From assembly GCA_030435675.1 (NCBI GenBank), contig JAUCMV010000027.1, forward strand, positions 1 through 38,201: 38,201 bases of DNA. Reading direction: 5' to 3'. The notes under the pieces are model-generated. The model did not search any database. It was not told the DNA's origin and saw nothing but the letters and a program-made list of their open reading frames with translations. Origin of the DNA: Steinernema hermaphroditum (Eukaryota; Nematoda; Chromadorea; Rhabditida; Steinernematidae). Of the stretch, positions 8,017 to 16,399 are shown piece after piece (position 1 is the stretch's first letter; each line of letters opens with the position of its first letter). A program made the position numbers and the translations under genes.

Positions 8017-9560
8017 TAGCCCATGTCGTCGGGAGATGGCGTTGAGCTCGTTTACCATCGTCTGAAGCTCTTCTTGCGAGTTGGCAATTAGTGCTATGTC
8101 ATCTGCAAAACGAAGGTTGTTGAGTTTCGTACCGTTGACGTTGATTCCATATTGGTTCCAATTCAGTTGTTGGAAGACGCTTTCCAGTGCCGCAGTGAAT
8201 AGTTTCGGACTGATGACGTCACCTTGTCTCACTCCTCGTTGTATTTCGATTGTTATGCGATCATCTCCTAGTTGGATGTGAGACTTGGCTTCTCCGTATA
8301 TTTTCCGCATCATTGCCGTGATTTGAGCCGGCACTCCTTGCTCTTGAAGGGCTTTCCACACCGCATTCATTTCAATCGAGTCGAAGGCCTTTTCGTAATC
8401 TACAAATGCAATATACAAGGGAATCTGGTACTCACGGGCACGTTCTAGAAGTTCGTTGAGCGCATGAAGGTGATCGATTGTTGAGTAGTTCTTCCGAAAA
8501 CCAGCTTGTTCCACTGGTTGTGCTTCATCTAATACGCGTTCAATCCGCTGGTTGATCACTTTTGTGAATAACTTGTAGATCACTGGGAGCAGAGATATGG
8601 GACGGTAGTTCTTGATTTGCAGTGGGTCTCCCTTTTTGTACAGCAATATCGTAGACGAATCCGCCATCTTATCCGGGAGTTCGCAGTGGGTAACACATCT
8701 GTTGAAGAGATTTGTCAACATTGGAAGAAGCTCTTTCTTTGCGGACTTCAGCATTTCTACAGTGATGTTGTCGATTCCAGGGCTTTTTCCGCATTTTGTT
8801 CGGTTTAGCGCCTCTTCGACCTCGCTTCTTAGAATCATTTGGCATTCGTCTGTTGACTCGAATTCTCTGTAATCAACGTGAACCGTCTGCGTATATAAGT
8901 CTTCGTAGAAATTCCTGATGACATCATGTATGTCTGACTTACTTGTGCAGAGGCTACCTTCTTTATCACGGATTTGGATGATCTGCTTTCTTCCTACGGC
9001 CACTTCTCCGCGAATTTTCCGCAAACCTTTTGAGTTTGTTATCGCCTTTTCCACCAGTTCTCGATGGTGGTTCGCGATATCCTTTCTCACGCATCTCATG
9101 CCTCTGACGAAGCAGTTGTTTCGTTGAATCGGATAGTCTATCCTTGCGGATGATCGGTTCGTTAGCGAGTTCGGCAGCATCTTGAAGTGTTCTGACCAGT
9201 TCCTCGTATTCATTTGACGTTGTACCACGGCTTATCAATCGTGAAGCGACAGCAGCCTGGAAAATTTCACGATTTAGGCGGTATTTACCTTTAGACTGCT
9301 GTCGTTCGTTTGACGCTGAGGTTGTACTTTCTGATTTGATCTCTGCACGAAGTAGCCGGTGGTCGGAACCTGCGAAGTGCTTTCCGAGAACGGTTGATGA
9401 TTTGAAATTGAGGCATTTCGGCGCCAGAACGTAATCAATGCAGTTTCTCGTACGGCGATCAGGGGATAACCATGTCCATCTGCGTCCAGGTCTGCTTTTA
9501 AAGTATGAATTTACTGATCGCAGGTTGAAATCGCATATGAGCTCGCATATGCTTCGAAAA
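8017..9560 (-). pseudogene. LINE ORF2: partial endonuclease plus reverse transcriptase
   Basis: The endonuclease C-terminal half is visible at about 9560-9330 (RPGRRWTWLSP, IDYVL, GSDHRLLRAEI). After a linker, the frame changes near 9100-9130. The RT then runs from about 9000 to 8017 with GKSPGIDNI, NYRPISLLP, AFVDYEKAFDS, GVRQGDVISP and the catalytic FADD block (FADDIALIA, near 8105). The catalytic Asp pair is intact. The endonuclease N-terminus, including its first catalytic residues, is absent, so this copy cannot retrotranspose by itself. Confidence 0.9.
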
Positions 9561-9835
9561 GATGAGTCCCTGGTCCAGAAGTTGCGTTTTCGTCGGTGGT
9601 GGCATCCTCAGAGCGTCGGCGACCTTCGGGATGACATCGCACGCAGCCGGATTCCTGGCGTCGGACATCTTGTTGTCAGTGGTGGTGGGACTACGGCTTC
9701 CGGGTGTCCCAATTCCCTCTGGAAGCCGGAAAACTCATACATGCCACAGGGTTTGCTGTCTGACCAACCGGACGCTCAAAGAGCGACCGGAGGGACCGAC
9801 CGCTCGCCACCGCGACACGAGTGAGATAAGTAGCT

Positions 9836-10030
9836 GCGGCTCCTAAAGCTTATAGCTATGTTTTGGTTTGTGATAACACCACGAGCCCTTTCGTATGCCT
9901 CTTTCAGGAAAATGGAAAGACAGAGGTAAAGCTCCGGGGAATAACCCTCGATGCTGATGTCTCCAAAATGATTCACTTTGAATCAATGAAGGAGCTGGTC
10001 GAAGAGTTCGTCGATCACACCAAAATACGA
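9836..10030 (+). pseudogene. Polinton/Maverick family-B DNA polymerase, C-terminal remnant
   Basis: The frame starts right at the LINE 5' border with APKAYSYVL and, after a linker, reads KLRGITLDADVSKMIHFES. As far as I recall, the pattern [G-P-K-x-Y-x-Y ... K-x-[KR]-G-x-[TC]-L ... I-N-F-[ED]] is characteristic of the C-terminus of the protein-primed type B polymerase of Polintons and related adintovirus-like elements. All catalytic polymerase motifs are missing; the LINE replaces or interrupts the upstream part. The assignment rests on motif memory and on the Polinton-type genes that follow on the same strand. Confidence 0.65.
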
Positions 10031-10960
10031 GCCGACGGCACACGTCTGGTCGACAATATTCTTGCTGACCAACACAGTGGGGCACAACAATTCTCCGCAG
10101 CTGACGTCATCGCCGCCGTCGACAGAGACGATCTTGGTCGCCGCGAGGACTTGGAGGCAACCAGAGCCATCACTGTGCAACGCCCTCACTGTCGCCTCCA
10201 GGCGACCCTCTTCTTCCTTTCCCCCTATTTCAGAGGCCATTGTAGCAGACAGGACCAAATCTGTCGGCGACAAGCGGCCCGTCGCGCGACGAAGAAGTCA
10301 CAACATCAGCGAGCCACCGCCTCAGCCGCCATCTTCGTCGCCACCAGACACCTTCGCTCCCTCGCCAGTCGAACAGTTCGAAGGACGGTCAGCGGTCGCG
10401 CACGCCGTCTCCACCGCTGCCGTCCTCGTCTCCTCGCGTCGTTCGCCGCTCGCCGCTTAGTGATCCGTGCCCCCTTATGCCCCGTGCCTTTGTCTTATAT
10501 TTCGTGTATATAAATGTTTAATTACCCAAGTTTGAGATTTCTCTACAACGCTCTCTCTCGCGTTTCCTTCATCGTCGTCGACCCTCAGTTCGTCGTCGAT
10601 CACCCTCAGCAAAAGACCCGCGTGGCAGGACCCCAGGACGAGAAGGCCCATTCTTCCGTCCACTCTCCAATCCAACACACCACTGAACAGCCAGTTCACT
10701 CACTTTAAACGTCGTCACCGTCAAGAAGTTCGAACGGTCATTCAGTCAAAACGTTTCCAATGTGTCAATAACAAGGGGGTCTATCTGAAAAACAGTGCCC
10801 GTCTATTCCCTTATGGGTATTGAAAGTCATAAATCAATTGTGTGAATAAACTCTTAACTAACGCGTCCCCGCCCTTAAAAACAATTACGCCGGGCCGCGC
10901 GGGGGGAGGGGTGGACGGGGAAATGTAGTTTGTAGTTTGACTTAATGTTATAAGGTAGTC
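10031..10960 (+). other. LTR-like stretch between Polinton fragments; no intact gene
   Basis: After the polymerase remnant the sequence becomes C/T-rich, with Pro/Ser/Arg low-complexity open frames (10062-10460) and no nameable domain. A TATATAAATG box lies at 10507-10516. AAGACCCGCGTGGC at 10613-10626 recurs at 19382-19395 just ahead of the BEL-1 gag region and could be an LTR end plus the start of a primer-binding site (TGGC...). GAATAAACTC at 10842 resembles a polyadenylation signal. I infer an LTR-retrotransposon 5' end inserted in the Polinton; no matching second LTR is in the window. Confidence 0.4.
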
Positions 10961-10989
10961 TCGTTTTACAAATGCGGTGAGGTCCTTCA

Positions 10990-11475
10990 GACCTCAACCG
11001 CTGTTGGTAAAACGGTTTTAATTTGCTAAAATTCCTTGATGTTATGGCGACGCCAAAAGTTGACAAAATCTACTACTGTTACGGTGTTTATCAAAAGGAA
11101 TTTAGTGAACTTTGTCAAAATCCCTTGATCACTCTCGTATAAGGCCATCCTGATATGGAAATGCTGGCTGAAGACCACGATTTACATAAACTTTTAATTG
11201 TTGACGACATGCTGACAGACTTGAAGGATTCCAAAGGCGTTACGGATTTGTATGTGCGAGGCTCTCATCATCTCAACATTAGTGTGATCTCTCTGGTTCA
11301 AAATGCATTTTATGGCAATCGTACTATGCGAATTAATTGCACCTATTTGGTGCTGCTTCGGAACCCCTCTGATGGTTTGCAAGTACGCACGTTGGCACGG
11401 CAAATGTTTCCCGATAACTGGAAGTACCTGTTAGAGGCATACGAAGACGCCACCAGCAAACCAATCTGTTTGTAA
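10990..11475 (+). pseudogene. Polinton packaging-type ATPase (FtsK/HerA, A32-like), degraded
   Basis: The Walker A region reads VGKT at about 11005. A frame change follows, then the block with DKIYYCYGVYQ (about 11060-11100). An in-frame TAA at 11140-11142 comes next, then the open C-terminal part with Walker B LLIVDDML (about 11194-11217), GSHHLNISVISLVQNAF and LVLLRNPSDG. This order is that of the genome-packaging ATPase of Polintons, relatives of the poxvirus A32 type. With one frame change and one stop visible, it is a pseudogene. It lies upstream of, and co-oriented with, the two small ORFs. Confidence 0.85.
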
Positions 11476-11569
11476 ACAATCACGCAACAGCCCCAGCAAA
11501 TTTACGTTTATTGACAAATATCTTCCCAGACGAAGACGGTCCTGTTGTTTACTGTCCTAAGCGAGGCTA

Positions 11570-11896
11570 ATGGCGCCCAAATCTCAACTGTTTGCCCTTT
11601 GCAAACATAAAAATTTCTTACACAATTTGGCAACCTGCAAAAGTCGTCGAAAACGTAAAGAGATTATTGAAAATTGTACTAATCAGGAAATTGCCTGTTT
11701 GATCGATTGTTGTTTCAACCTCTTACAGTACAAGATTCCATTAAGCAAAACACAGAAACGAAAGTTGCAACGTCATGCGCGAAGAATTCGTCAGCTTGCC
11801 CACACTGAAGATCTTGATAAAGCCCGACAAAAGGTGATGAAAGTTGGATATGGTGCATTTTTACCGTCATTGATCATTCCTGTCACTTTTAAGTAG
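11570..11896 (+). CDS. Small basic Polinton virion-type protein (pX-like), open
   Basis: 108 codons, start ATG at 11570. The protein is rich in Lys/Arg with Cys-Lys-Ser-Arg-Arg-Lys stretches, a central helix-forming part (NQEIACLIDCCFNLLQY) and a hydrophobic C-terminal motif GAFLPSLIIP. A basic body with a Gly-x-Phe-Leu-Pro tail is what I recognise from the small core or membrane-active proteins next to the ATPase and protease genes in Polintons and adintovirus-like elements, compared with adenovirus pX. The frame is open, yet its neighbours are broken, so survival may be chance. The function is inference from motif and position. Confidence 0.6.
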   Translation: MAPKSQLFALCKHKNFLHNLATCKSRRKRKEIIENCTNQEIACLIDCCFNLLQYKIPLSKTQKRKLQRHARRIRQLAHTEDLDKARQKVMKVGYGAFLPSLIIPVTFK

Positions 11897-11908
11897 CTTG
11901 TTGTTCAA

Positions 11909-12226
11909 ATGAAATATACCAATAAATTTAAACTTGTTCCCTATGACAGTGGACCAAAGGAGACGATTCCTGTATTAGAACCTCGTGCAACGGGGCCTGG
12001 TGTACCTTTGCAAGACTTGGAAAGGCAAATTGCCAATTTACTTAACGATTCATCTGTCGTCGGCCCTCCTCAGTACTACGAACTCGCGCGTCTTCGGCTG
12101 ACTCCCAACGAGAGCCTCGGCGACGTCTACGACCCTCGACGTTTGTGCCCTCAGATCATCTTCCCGAAGGAAGACAATAATCTGGTATACGGTAGGTCCC
12201 TGCCGAAGAACTTTCAATTAGCGTAG
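11909..12226 (+). CDS. Second small Polinton ORF, structural-type, possibly truncated
   Basis: 105 codons from ATG 11909, only 12 bases after the preceding stop. It starts MKYTNKFKLVPYDS. Short proteins beginning with a Lys/Phe-rich block and then a Leu-Val-Pro segment often lie beside the small basic protein in Polintons. The middle part (PLQDLERQIANLLND) looks helical. The C-terminal half is proline- and arginine-containing and may be foreign, so the true C-terminus is uncertain. No catalytic motif is visible. Confidence 0.5.
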   Translation: MKYTNKFKLVPYDSGPKETIPVLEPRATGPGVPLQDLERQIANLLNDSSVVGPPQYYELARLRLTPNESLGDVYDPRRLCPQIIFPKEDNNLVYGRSLPKNFQLA

Positions 12227-12376
12227 CCTTAGGAATCCTCACTGGCAACCATCTCTATGACTTTTCGAACGAAACGACGATTGTCGCGATTCATGGCTCA
12301 GCGCGACCTTTTATCACATAGCAAGCGAATATCGTTTGCAATACAGCGGACGCTGTTGATCTTGCATCTGATGGTC
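12227..12376 (+). other. Unassigned junction sequence
   Basis: Between the last Polinton ORF and the LINE 5' fragment. Frames are short and broken. A long chimeric frame begins at an ATG at 12257 and runs through this stretch and the LINE fragment into the recombinase, but its first 56 codons show no domain and are probably not a natural N-terminus. Confidence 0.4.
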
Positions 12377-12424
12377 CGATTCCTGGCGTCAAACATCTTG
12401 TTGTCAGCGGTGGTGGGACTACGG
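12377..12424 (-). repeat. LINE 5'-leader fragment, interrupted by the YR element (part 1)
   Basis: It matches the LINE leader (compare 9650-9703) and breaks at ACTACGG. The leader resumes at 13652 with ATTCCGGGTG, so the 1.2 kb between is an insertion into this fragment. Confidence 0.85.
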
Positions 12425-12427
12425 ATT

Positions 12428-13249
12428 CATACATTGGCCAACAAGTTCAACAGCTGGCGCCGGAACGGAAGTACTCCCCCGACCGAAGAAGAGGTCTTAG
12501 CCTTTCTTGGTCAGCTATTCTGTGCAACCTCTTCCGTCTCCGTGGTGCAGTCGGCCGCTGCAGCCCTCAAGTGGAACATGAAGTTCTCTCCTGGCAGCAA
12601 CCCAGTCGACTCCGTGTGGATACGTGCGTTCCTAGATGGTCTTCGGCGTCAAGCCCCGCCTGTTCAACACCACCCGAAGGTAACGGAGGCTGAAATGCGT
12701 CTCATTGCAGGCTGGGAGCCGCCTACCATCAAAGACCGTCGCATGGTCACCTACTTGTGCCTCCTGTATGCAGCATGTCTCCGACCATCGGAAGGTCTGC
12801 AGCTGTTATGGAATCAAATCAACTTCTCGGACTCGGATATGCAGATTCGGGTCGAGAAAGACAAGACGCGCAAGGAAGGGCCGCCTCGCATCACTCCCAT
12901 ACGGAAGTCATCATCATCGCTTTGTGCAGTCCATATATTGCAAAACTGGTTGCAAGTGGCTCCCAAGTCCGAGTTCGTCTTCCCAAGCTTAAGGAATCCC
13001 AAAATCGCTTTCTCTTATGGTGCCGCTAGGAAGGAACTAGCCCGACTGGTTGGCGCGCTTGGACTGCAGGAAAACTTGACTCTACATGGATTTCGCGGCG
13101 GATCCGCGACAGCTGCAATAGCCAACGGTGCACCCATCGACGAAGTGATGAGGTTCGGCGGATGGAAACGACAAGCTACTCTAGATGCCTACGTTGAAGT
13201 CTCAGCCGCCACTGTGCCTACTGCGTCCGCTTCCTTTGATTATCTCTAG
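12428..13249 (+). CDS. Tyrosine recombinase (YR) copy 1, probably lacking its extreme N-terminus
   Basis: About 273 codons of recombinase, in frame with unrelated upstream sequence; residue numbers below count from the ATG at 12257. An N-terminal SAM-like core-binding part (HTLANKFNSWRRNG ... FLGQLF ... AFLDGLRRQAP, residues 58-130) is followed by the catalytic domain. The first Arg is R176 (LRPSEG), the beta-hairpin Lys K201 or K203, then H277-x-x-R280 (LHGFRGGSA), W303 (GGWKRQ) and nucleophile Y312 (LDAYVE). All expected catalytic residues are present and the frame is intact to the stop at 13247. It would cut and rejoin DNA through a 3'-phosphotyrosine. Copy 2 differs at one position in the catalytic domain (TPIRK versus TPIQK). 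No own start codon is evident near 12428. Confidence 0.85.
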   Translation, partial: HTLANKFNSWRRNGSTPPTEEEVLAFLGQLFCATSSVSVVQSAAAALKWNMKFSPGSNPVDSVWIRAFLDGLRRQAPPVQHHPKVTEAEMRLIAGWEPPTIKDRRMVTYLCLLYAACLRPSEGLQLLWNQINFSDSDMQIRVEKDKTRKEGPPRITPIRKSSSSLCAVHILQNWLQVAPKSEFVFPSLRNPKIAFSYGAARKELARLVGALGLQENLTLHGFRGGSATAAIANGAPIDEVMRFGGWKRQATLDAYVEVSAATVPTASASFDYL

Positions 13250-13254
13250 TGTCG

Positions 13255-13644
13255 ATGTTGTATATGTTGTTTTGATATCGCTTAGTGCGTGATTCAATTG
13301 TTACCGCTGTTCCGTTGATCATCATTGTTACCTTACGAGCTTGAACTGCATAAAGCATCCCTATTGTGACAAGGGGCGGTATCTTTGGGGTTTACGTTAG
13401 AAGAGAGAGGTTTAGTGGTCTTCTACGCGAAGATGAAATGTACTTTTTCGCGTAGAAGTGCGAAGCGCTTCGGAGCGAGACCACTAAACCTCTCTCTTCT
13501 AACGTAAACCCCAAAGATACCGCCCCTTGTCACAATAGGGATGCTTTATGCAGTTCAAGCTCGTAAGGTAACAATGATGATCAACGGAACAGCGGTAACA
13601 ATTGAATCACGCACTAAGCGATATCAAAACAACATATACAACAT
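13255..13644. repeat. Perfect 166-bp palindrome with 58-nt structured loop, 3' of the YR gene
   Basis: 13255-13420 is the exact reverse complement of 13479-13644. The loop (13421-13478) folds again: TTCTACGCGA (13421-13430) pairs with TCGCGTAGAA (13448-13457), followed by the self-complementary CGAAGCGCTTCG. The left arm begins six bases after the YR stop codon. Copy 2 at 33902-34125 has only the left arm and the loop. Confidence 0.95.
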
Positions 13645-13651
13645 ATACAAG

Positions 13652-13781
13652 ATTCCGGGTGTCCCAATTCCCTCTGGAAGCCGGAAAACTCACAGATGCC
13701 ATAGGGTTTGCCATCAGACCAACCAGACACTCAGAGAGTGACCGGAGGGACCGACCGCTCACCACCGTGACACGAGTGAGA
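13652..13781 (-). repeat. LINE 5'-leader fragment, part 2
   Basis: Continuation of 12377-12424 after the YR insertion. On the minus strand it begins at 13781 with TCTCACTCGTGTCAC, the same 5' terminus as the LINE at 9827 and the nested element at 7491. Confidence 0.85.
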
Positions 13782-13924
13782 CCCGCGTGCATTTGCTGCA
13801 TTTGCTTGCGTAATTATGCGGTGCGGTACAACGAGCCACCGTTCGATGACGACATCACGGATGATGAAATTGATGATCCCCTCTAAGCCAATGATACTGT
13901 AACCGGGATAGCAACTCGTACAGT
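13782..13924 (+). other. Unassigned; short acidic open frame
   Basis: A frame ending at 13885 encodes a Cys-rich then acidic tail (DDDITDDEIDDPL) after CICCICL. It looks like the C-terminus of some protein, but I cannot name the family and the upstream part is LINE leader. Confidence 0.35.
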
Positions 13925-14291
13925 TGCATCAAGGAAATCCCCGGAAATCGGTGCTCTACTGAAGCGCTCGTGTGTCTTGTTGTCCTTGTGATTCTTTTCC
14001 TCGCGTTCCTCCGTTTTGCCCTACTATTGTACTGCCCTTTGCATTGGGTTGATCCATGACAAATGGCCCATTTTGTAACCATCCTTTAATTATACAATGT
14101 TTGCTCCCAGGGCCAAGCCGATGGGTACATTGTTGAGTACAGTTAATTCTCTCCCCATATTGTGGTTTGCACCTTGTCCACTGTATTCCTCTTGATGTTG
14201 TCACACTTTTTGACTCTAAACCCCCTGTGTTCTATGAACGGAGGATCCAGTGTTGCCCAAAAAATCAGCTGATGTTATTACGTGCCAATGG
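13925..14291 (+). pseudogene. F-box-like gene, 3' fragment (third copy)
   Basis: It matches 1396-1761 of the left unit nearly perfectly: the last codons with the hydrophobic segment, the stop, and about 230 bp of 3' flank. Visible differences are one substitution (CACACTTTT against CACATTTTT) and a lost A near 14250. It starts in mid-exon, so it is a dead fragment. Confidence 0.92.
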
Positions 14292-14439
14292 CAAATACCC
14301 TGAGTGAAATGCAGGAGTTTTACGTAGACAAACAATCGTTGCAGGAATCGTCTCGCCCTGACGAGCGCGGGGCAAATCAACCCATGTGGTTCAAAAACGG
14401 ATGGAATCGTCGACAACACTGTTCGTTTTGTCAACTCTT
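14292..14439 (+). other. Unassigned coding-like stretch
   Basis: An open frame (from 14282 into 14596) encodes MANTLSEMQEFYVDKQSLQ and a Cys-x2-Cys ... His-x3-Cys cluster. The cluster part is translated from what is intron in the dynein fragments, so it is probably fortuitous. I do not recognise the first half. Confidence 0.3.
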
Positions 14440-14955
14440 CTTCACAGACTGTCTCAAAAATCACTTCAATTGTTCGTTCGGAGAAAGAATGAGAAGAAGA
14501 GCGGTCGCTCGGGACGAAGCAGACAGACTTAAACGTCTCGTCTTACGGTTGAATTTGAGACAGTCTCGGTCCTCTTCCAGCTCCCTTCAAAAATAAAACA
14601 CTTTTCAGACTGTCCCTGCCATGTTTTTCTGCCTGGTTCGCTCGATTCATGCCCTTGCACTAGAGCAAACATTTCCCAAAGCACGGTTCCCTCTTTTCAG
14701 ATCCCAAAACCGCTCCTCAAATCGAAGGGAATGGACGTCTCCGACGACGTCGTCGCCTCCTTCGGCGAGATCTTCGAGTCGGCGCCATCGGACTCACAGA
14801 CGCCCACAAGATTCTCGGGTTTCATTGAGAACTACCTGAAGATCTTCGGCGAGAAACGCGAAAGCGTCGGCACACGCCTGAACAGACTTCGGGCGGGTGT
14901 CTCGAAGCTGACGGAGACGCGCGATGGGGGTCAGGGCAGCTCATACCAGGGCAAC
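14440..14955 (+). pseudogene. Dynein-2 heavy-chain fragment I (intron plus stalk-base exon)
   Basis: It contains about 260 bp of an intron and the following exon (acceptor TTTTCAG at 14694-14700; coding from 14701, starting IPKPLLKSKG). The exon encodes TPTRFSGFIENYLKIFGEK ... AGVSKLTETR, the segment just before the coiled-coil stalk of the cytoplasmic dynein-2 heavy chain. Homology to dynein stops after TETRD and the sequence continues into unrelated repeat. It forms an inverted repeat of about 515 bp with fragment II. Confidence 0.82.
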
Positions 14956-15099
14956 AAACTTTGTGCATTAGTAGAGCTATGGCCATGTAGTGCAGTGACG
15001 TAGGCCGCACCGGCAGCATCTCATATGAGAGGGTCTAAAAGCAGGTTAAAAGATAGGGATGAGGGTATATAGTGCTGTAGAATTGCAAGTAGGTGCGAT
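14956..15099. other. Spacer, no gene seen
   Basis: Short unassigned sequence between dynein fragment I and a tRNA-like repeat head. GTATATAG at 15065 precedes the tRNA-like head by about 35 bases. Confidence 0.4.
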
Positions 15100-15175
15100 G
15101 ACCGTGTGGTGTAGTGGTCAACGTGCAGGACTACCACGCTTTCTTCCGCCGGGTTCGATCCCCGTCGGCGGCATA
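15100..15175 (+). repeat. tRNA-like (SINE-type) head
   Basis: Plus strand, with A-box-like TGGTGTAGTGG and B box GGTTCGATCCC (15152-15162). CGTG/CACG can pair around the anticodon position. The acceptor strands (GACCGTG and CGGCGGC) do not pair well, so it is tRNA-derived rather than a tRNA gene. A T-run at 15178 could end Pol III transcription. Confidence 0.5.
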
Positions 15176-15221
15176 ACTTTTTTCTTGCCCTTACTATGTT
15201 CGCCACTGTCTTTAAAACCGT

Positions 15222-16316
15222 TTAAAATGAACGAAAATCGCCTCTTACGAGAGTCGTAAACGACCACACAGCGATACCGTAGTGAAACTTCGGTCGCAGC
15301 TTCCTTTTGCCTAAATTCAAACACCATTTTTTAGCCGGGAAATGGATTAAAATAGGAGAACCAATTGAAATAGCACTTATTATTTCCAACGAGCTCACAA
15401 AATAACTGATTAGACAATCAACATGCATGTCTTTCGATGATTGTGTGATCGAAACAAAAACAGTTCTCGCAATAAGAACATCTGAAAATTGGCATGCTTT
15501 CGGTGGCTTATTCTGAAGAAACCCAGCTGCGTACCACGCGTATTGCAGCATCGGCCGGTATCGAGAAGAGGCAAACTGCCAAGCAGTCAGGTCCAACAAA
15601 GTGCCGACGTGCTTCCGGGTTGACACTATGTAGTCGGGTTTCTGCCGAATTATAAGCTCGGTCAGTCGGCGGTGAAATGCCTTGATCTGGCGGTTGCAAA
15701 ACACGTCCAACGGCTGCAGTTCACCGGTCGTTTTTTTCGGAAACGTGACGAATTCAATGTTTTGGCGAAACTGATTTTTCCCCTTCTCGTATCCGTTCCA
15801 ACAGTCCACGAAAAGAACCGAATGATCACCGCCATTGGGTAGGAAAACTTCACGAAGAAAGTCCATCATAAGTTCGCTGGACATCATTCCGCTAGTAGAG
15901 TGAACGCAGTGGAGATGAGAAAATTCTCTCAGCTCCTCTTGAAACTTCTTTGGCGCCTTCCTCTCCTGAAAACAAACAAGAAGAGGAAGCTGGAATTCGC
16001 CGGAGGCAGAGATTGCGGGCTGTATTGTCAGTGAATGAGTGAGTGCATTCTCGCGTTGAACGATCACTTGTATTTGTTTCGTTCCCTTCAACGCGAGTGT
16101 TCTTCTTCCTCTGAGCTCCAACTGGATTCCACTCTGATCGGTGTTACATATCTAAACTAGCTGTTTGATTGATGCAAATTTTATCACAGTACCTTGGAAT
16201 AGCGGTCGGGATCGGCAAGACACGTTCGTGCGAGAGTTCGAAAGTGACTAATTGATGCCTGACGCTGCTCCTGATCGTCATCGAAGCAGGTTCGTGTAGC
16301 AGTGTGGGTCACCTAT
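15222..16316 (-). pseudogene. Tc5-like (pogo-related) DDE transposase fragment
   Basis: Minus strand. Exon 1 (from about 16316 to 16193) encodes QASISHFRTLARTCLADPD and is joined over a 41-bp intron (16192-16152) to exon 2. Exon 2 begins with NTDQSG (first catalytic Asp), then LFVDCWNGY (second Asp) and FPKKTTGELQPLDVF (third Asp). The KTT-x-x-LQPLDV block is typical of the Tc4/Tc5 branch of the Tc1/mariner superfamily. A Cys-rich tail (CSYCENCFCFDH) is found only in another frame near 15440, suggesting a frame change. The N-terminal DNA-binding domains are missing. It sits between the inverted dynein fragments I and II. Confidence 0.78.
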
Positions 16317-16399
16317 CTACTAACGATTCGCCGATTCTTCTTGAATCGAAAGAGAATCGTGCTTTACGCCCCGGATCCCGCCGTGACAGTTTTATTAAA

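Larger units (their letters stand above)
6688..9827 (-). mobile_element. RTE-type LINE, decayed and nested
   Basis: On the minus strand the order is: a GC-rich 5' leader (9827-9600, starting TCTCACTCGTGTCGCGG), a partial AP endonuclease (about 9560-9230), reverse transcriptase (9228-8017), a C-terminal domain (7475-6811) and a short 3' end. The 3' end finishes in tandem TAAATCTG units (about 6690-6712). The endonuclease start is missing: the leader and the first coding codons run directly into the middle of the domain. A 517-bp element is inserted at 7488-8004. The leader is shared with fragments at 7488-7770 and 12377-12424 plus 13652-13781. Confidence 0.85.
12425..13651 (+). mobile_element. 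Tyrosine-recombinase element, Crypton-like (copy 1)
   Basis: The insertion lies within a LINE leader whose intact versions (9650-9827 and the complement of 7488-7740) read straight across the site. ATTC stands at both borders (12425-12428 and 13652-13655); the uninterrupted copies have CTTC there. The element contains one recombinase frame, no reverse transcriptase and no transposase, and ends in a 166-bp palindrome. A YR gene without RT and a tiny border identity is what Cryptons show; DIRS/PAT elements would carry RT and RNase H. The family assignment is inference. Confidence 0.75.

Noticed and set aside
10062..10460. Proline/serine-rich gene
   Set aside because: The frame is low-complexity on C/T-rich sequence with open frames on both strands and no domain.
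12257..12424. Natural N-terminus of the tyrosine recombinase
   Set aside because: This part of the frame is translated from junction sequence and antisense LINE leader, and copy 2 lacks it.
13250..13660. Ordinary 390-bp foldback MITE inserted after the YR gene
   Set aside because: Not excluded, but copy 2 has the same arm and loop at the same distance from the YR stop, so it would have to have inserted before the copies split and then lost one arm exactly at the loop edge; kept as the main alternative.
14282..14596. Small zinc-finger protein of 104 codons
   Set aside because: The Cys/His cluster is translated from sequence that is intron in the dynein fragments, so the frame is likely fortuitous.
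15100..15175. Functional tRNA gene
   Set aside because: The acceptor strands do not pair and the T stem has a mismatch; it resembles a SINE head.
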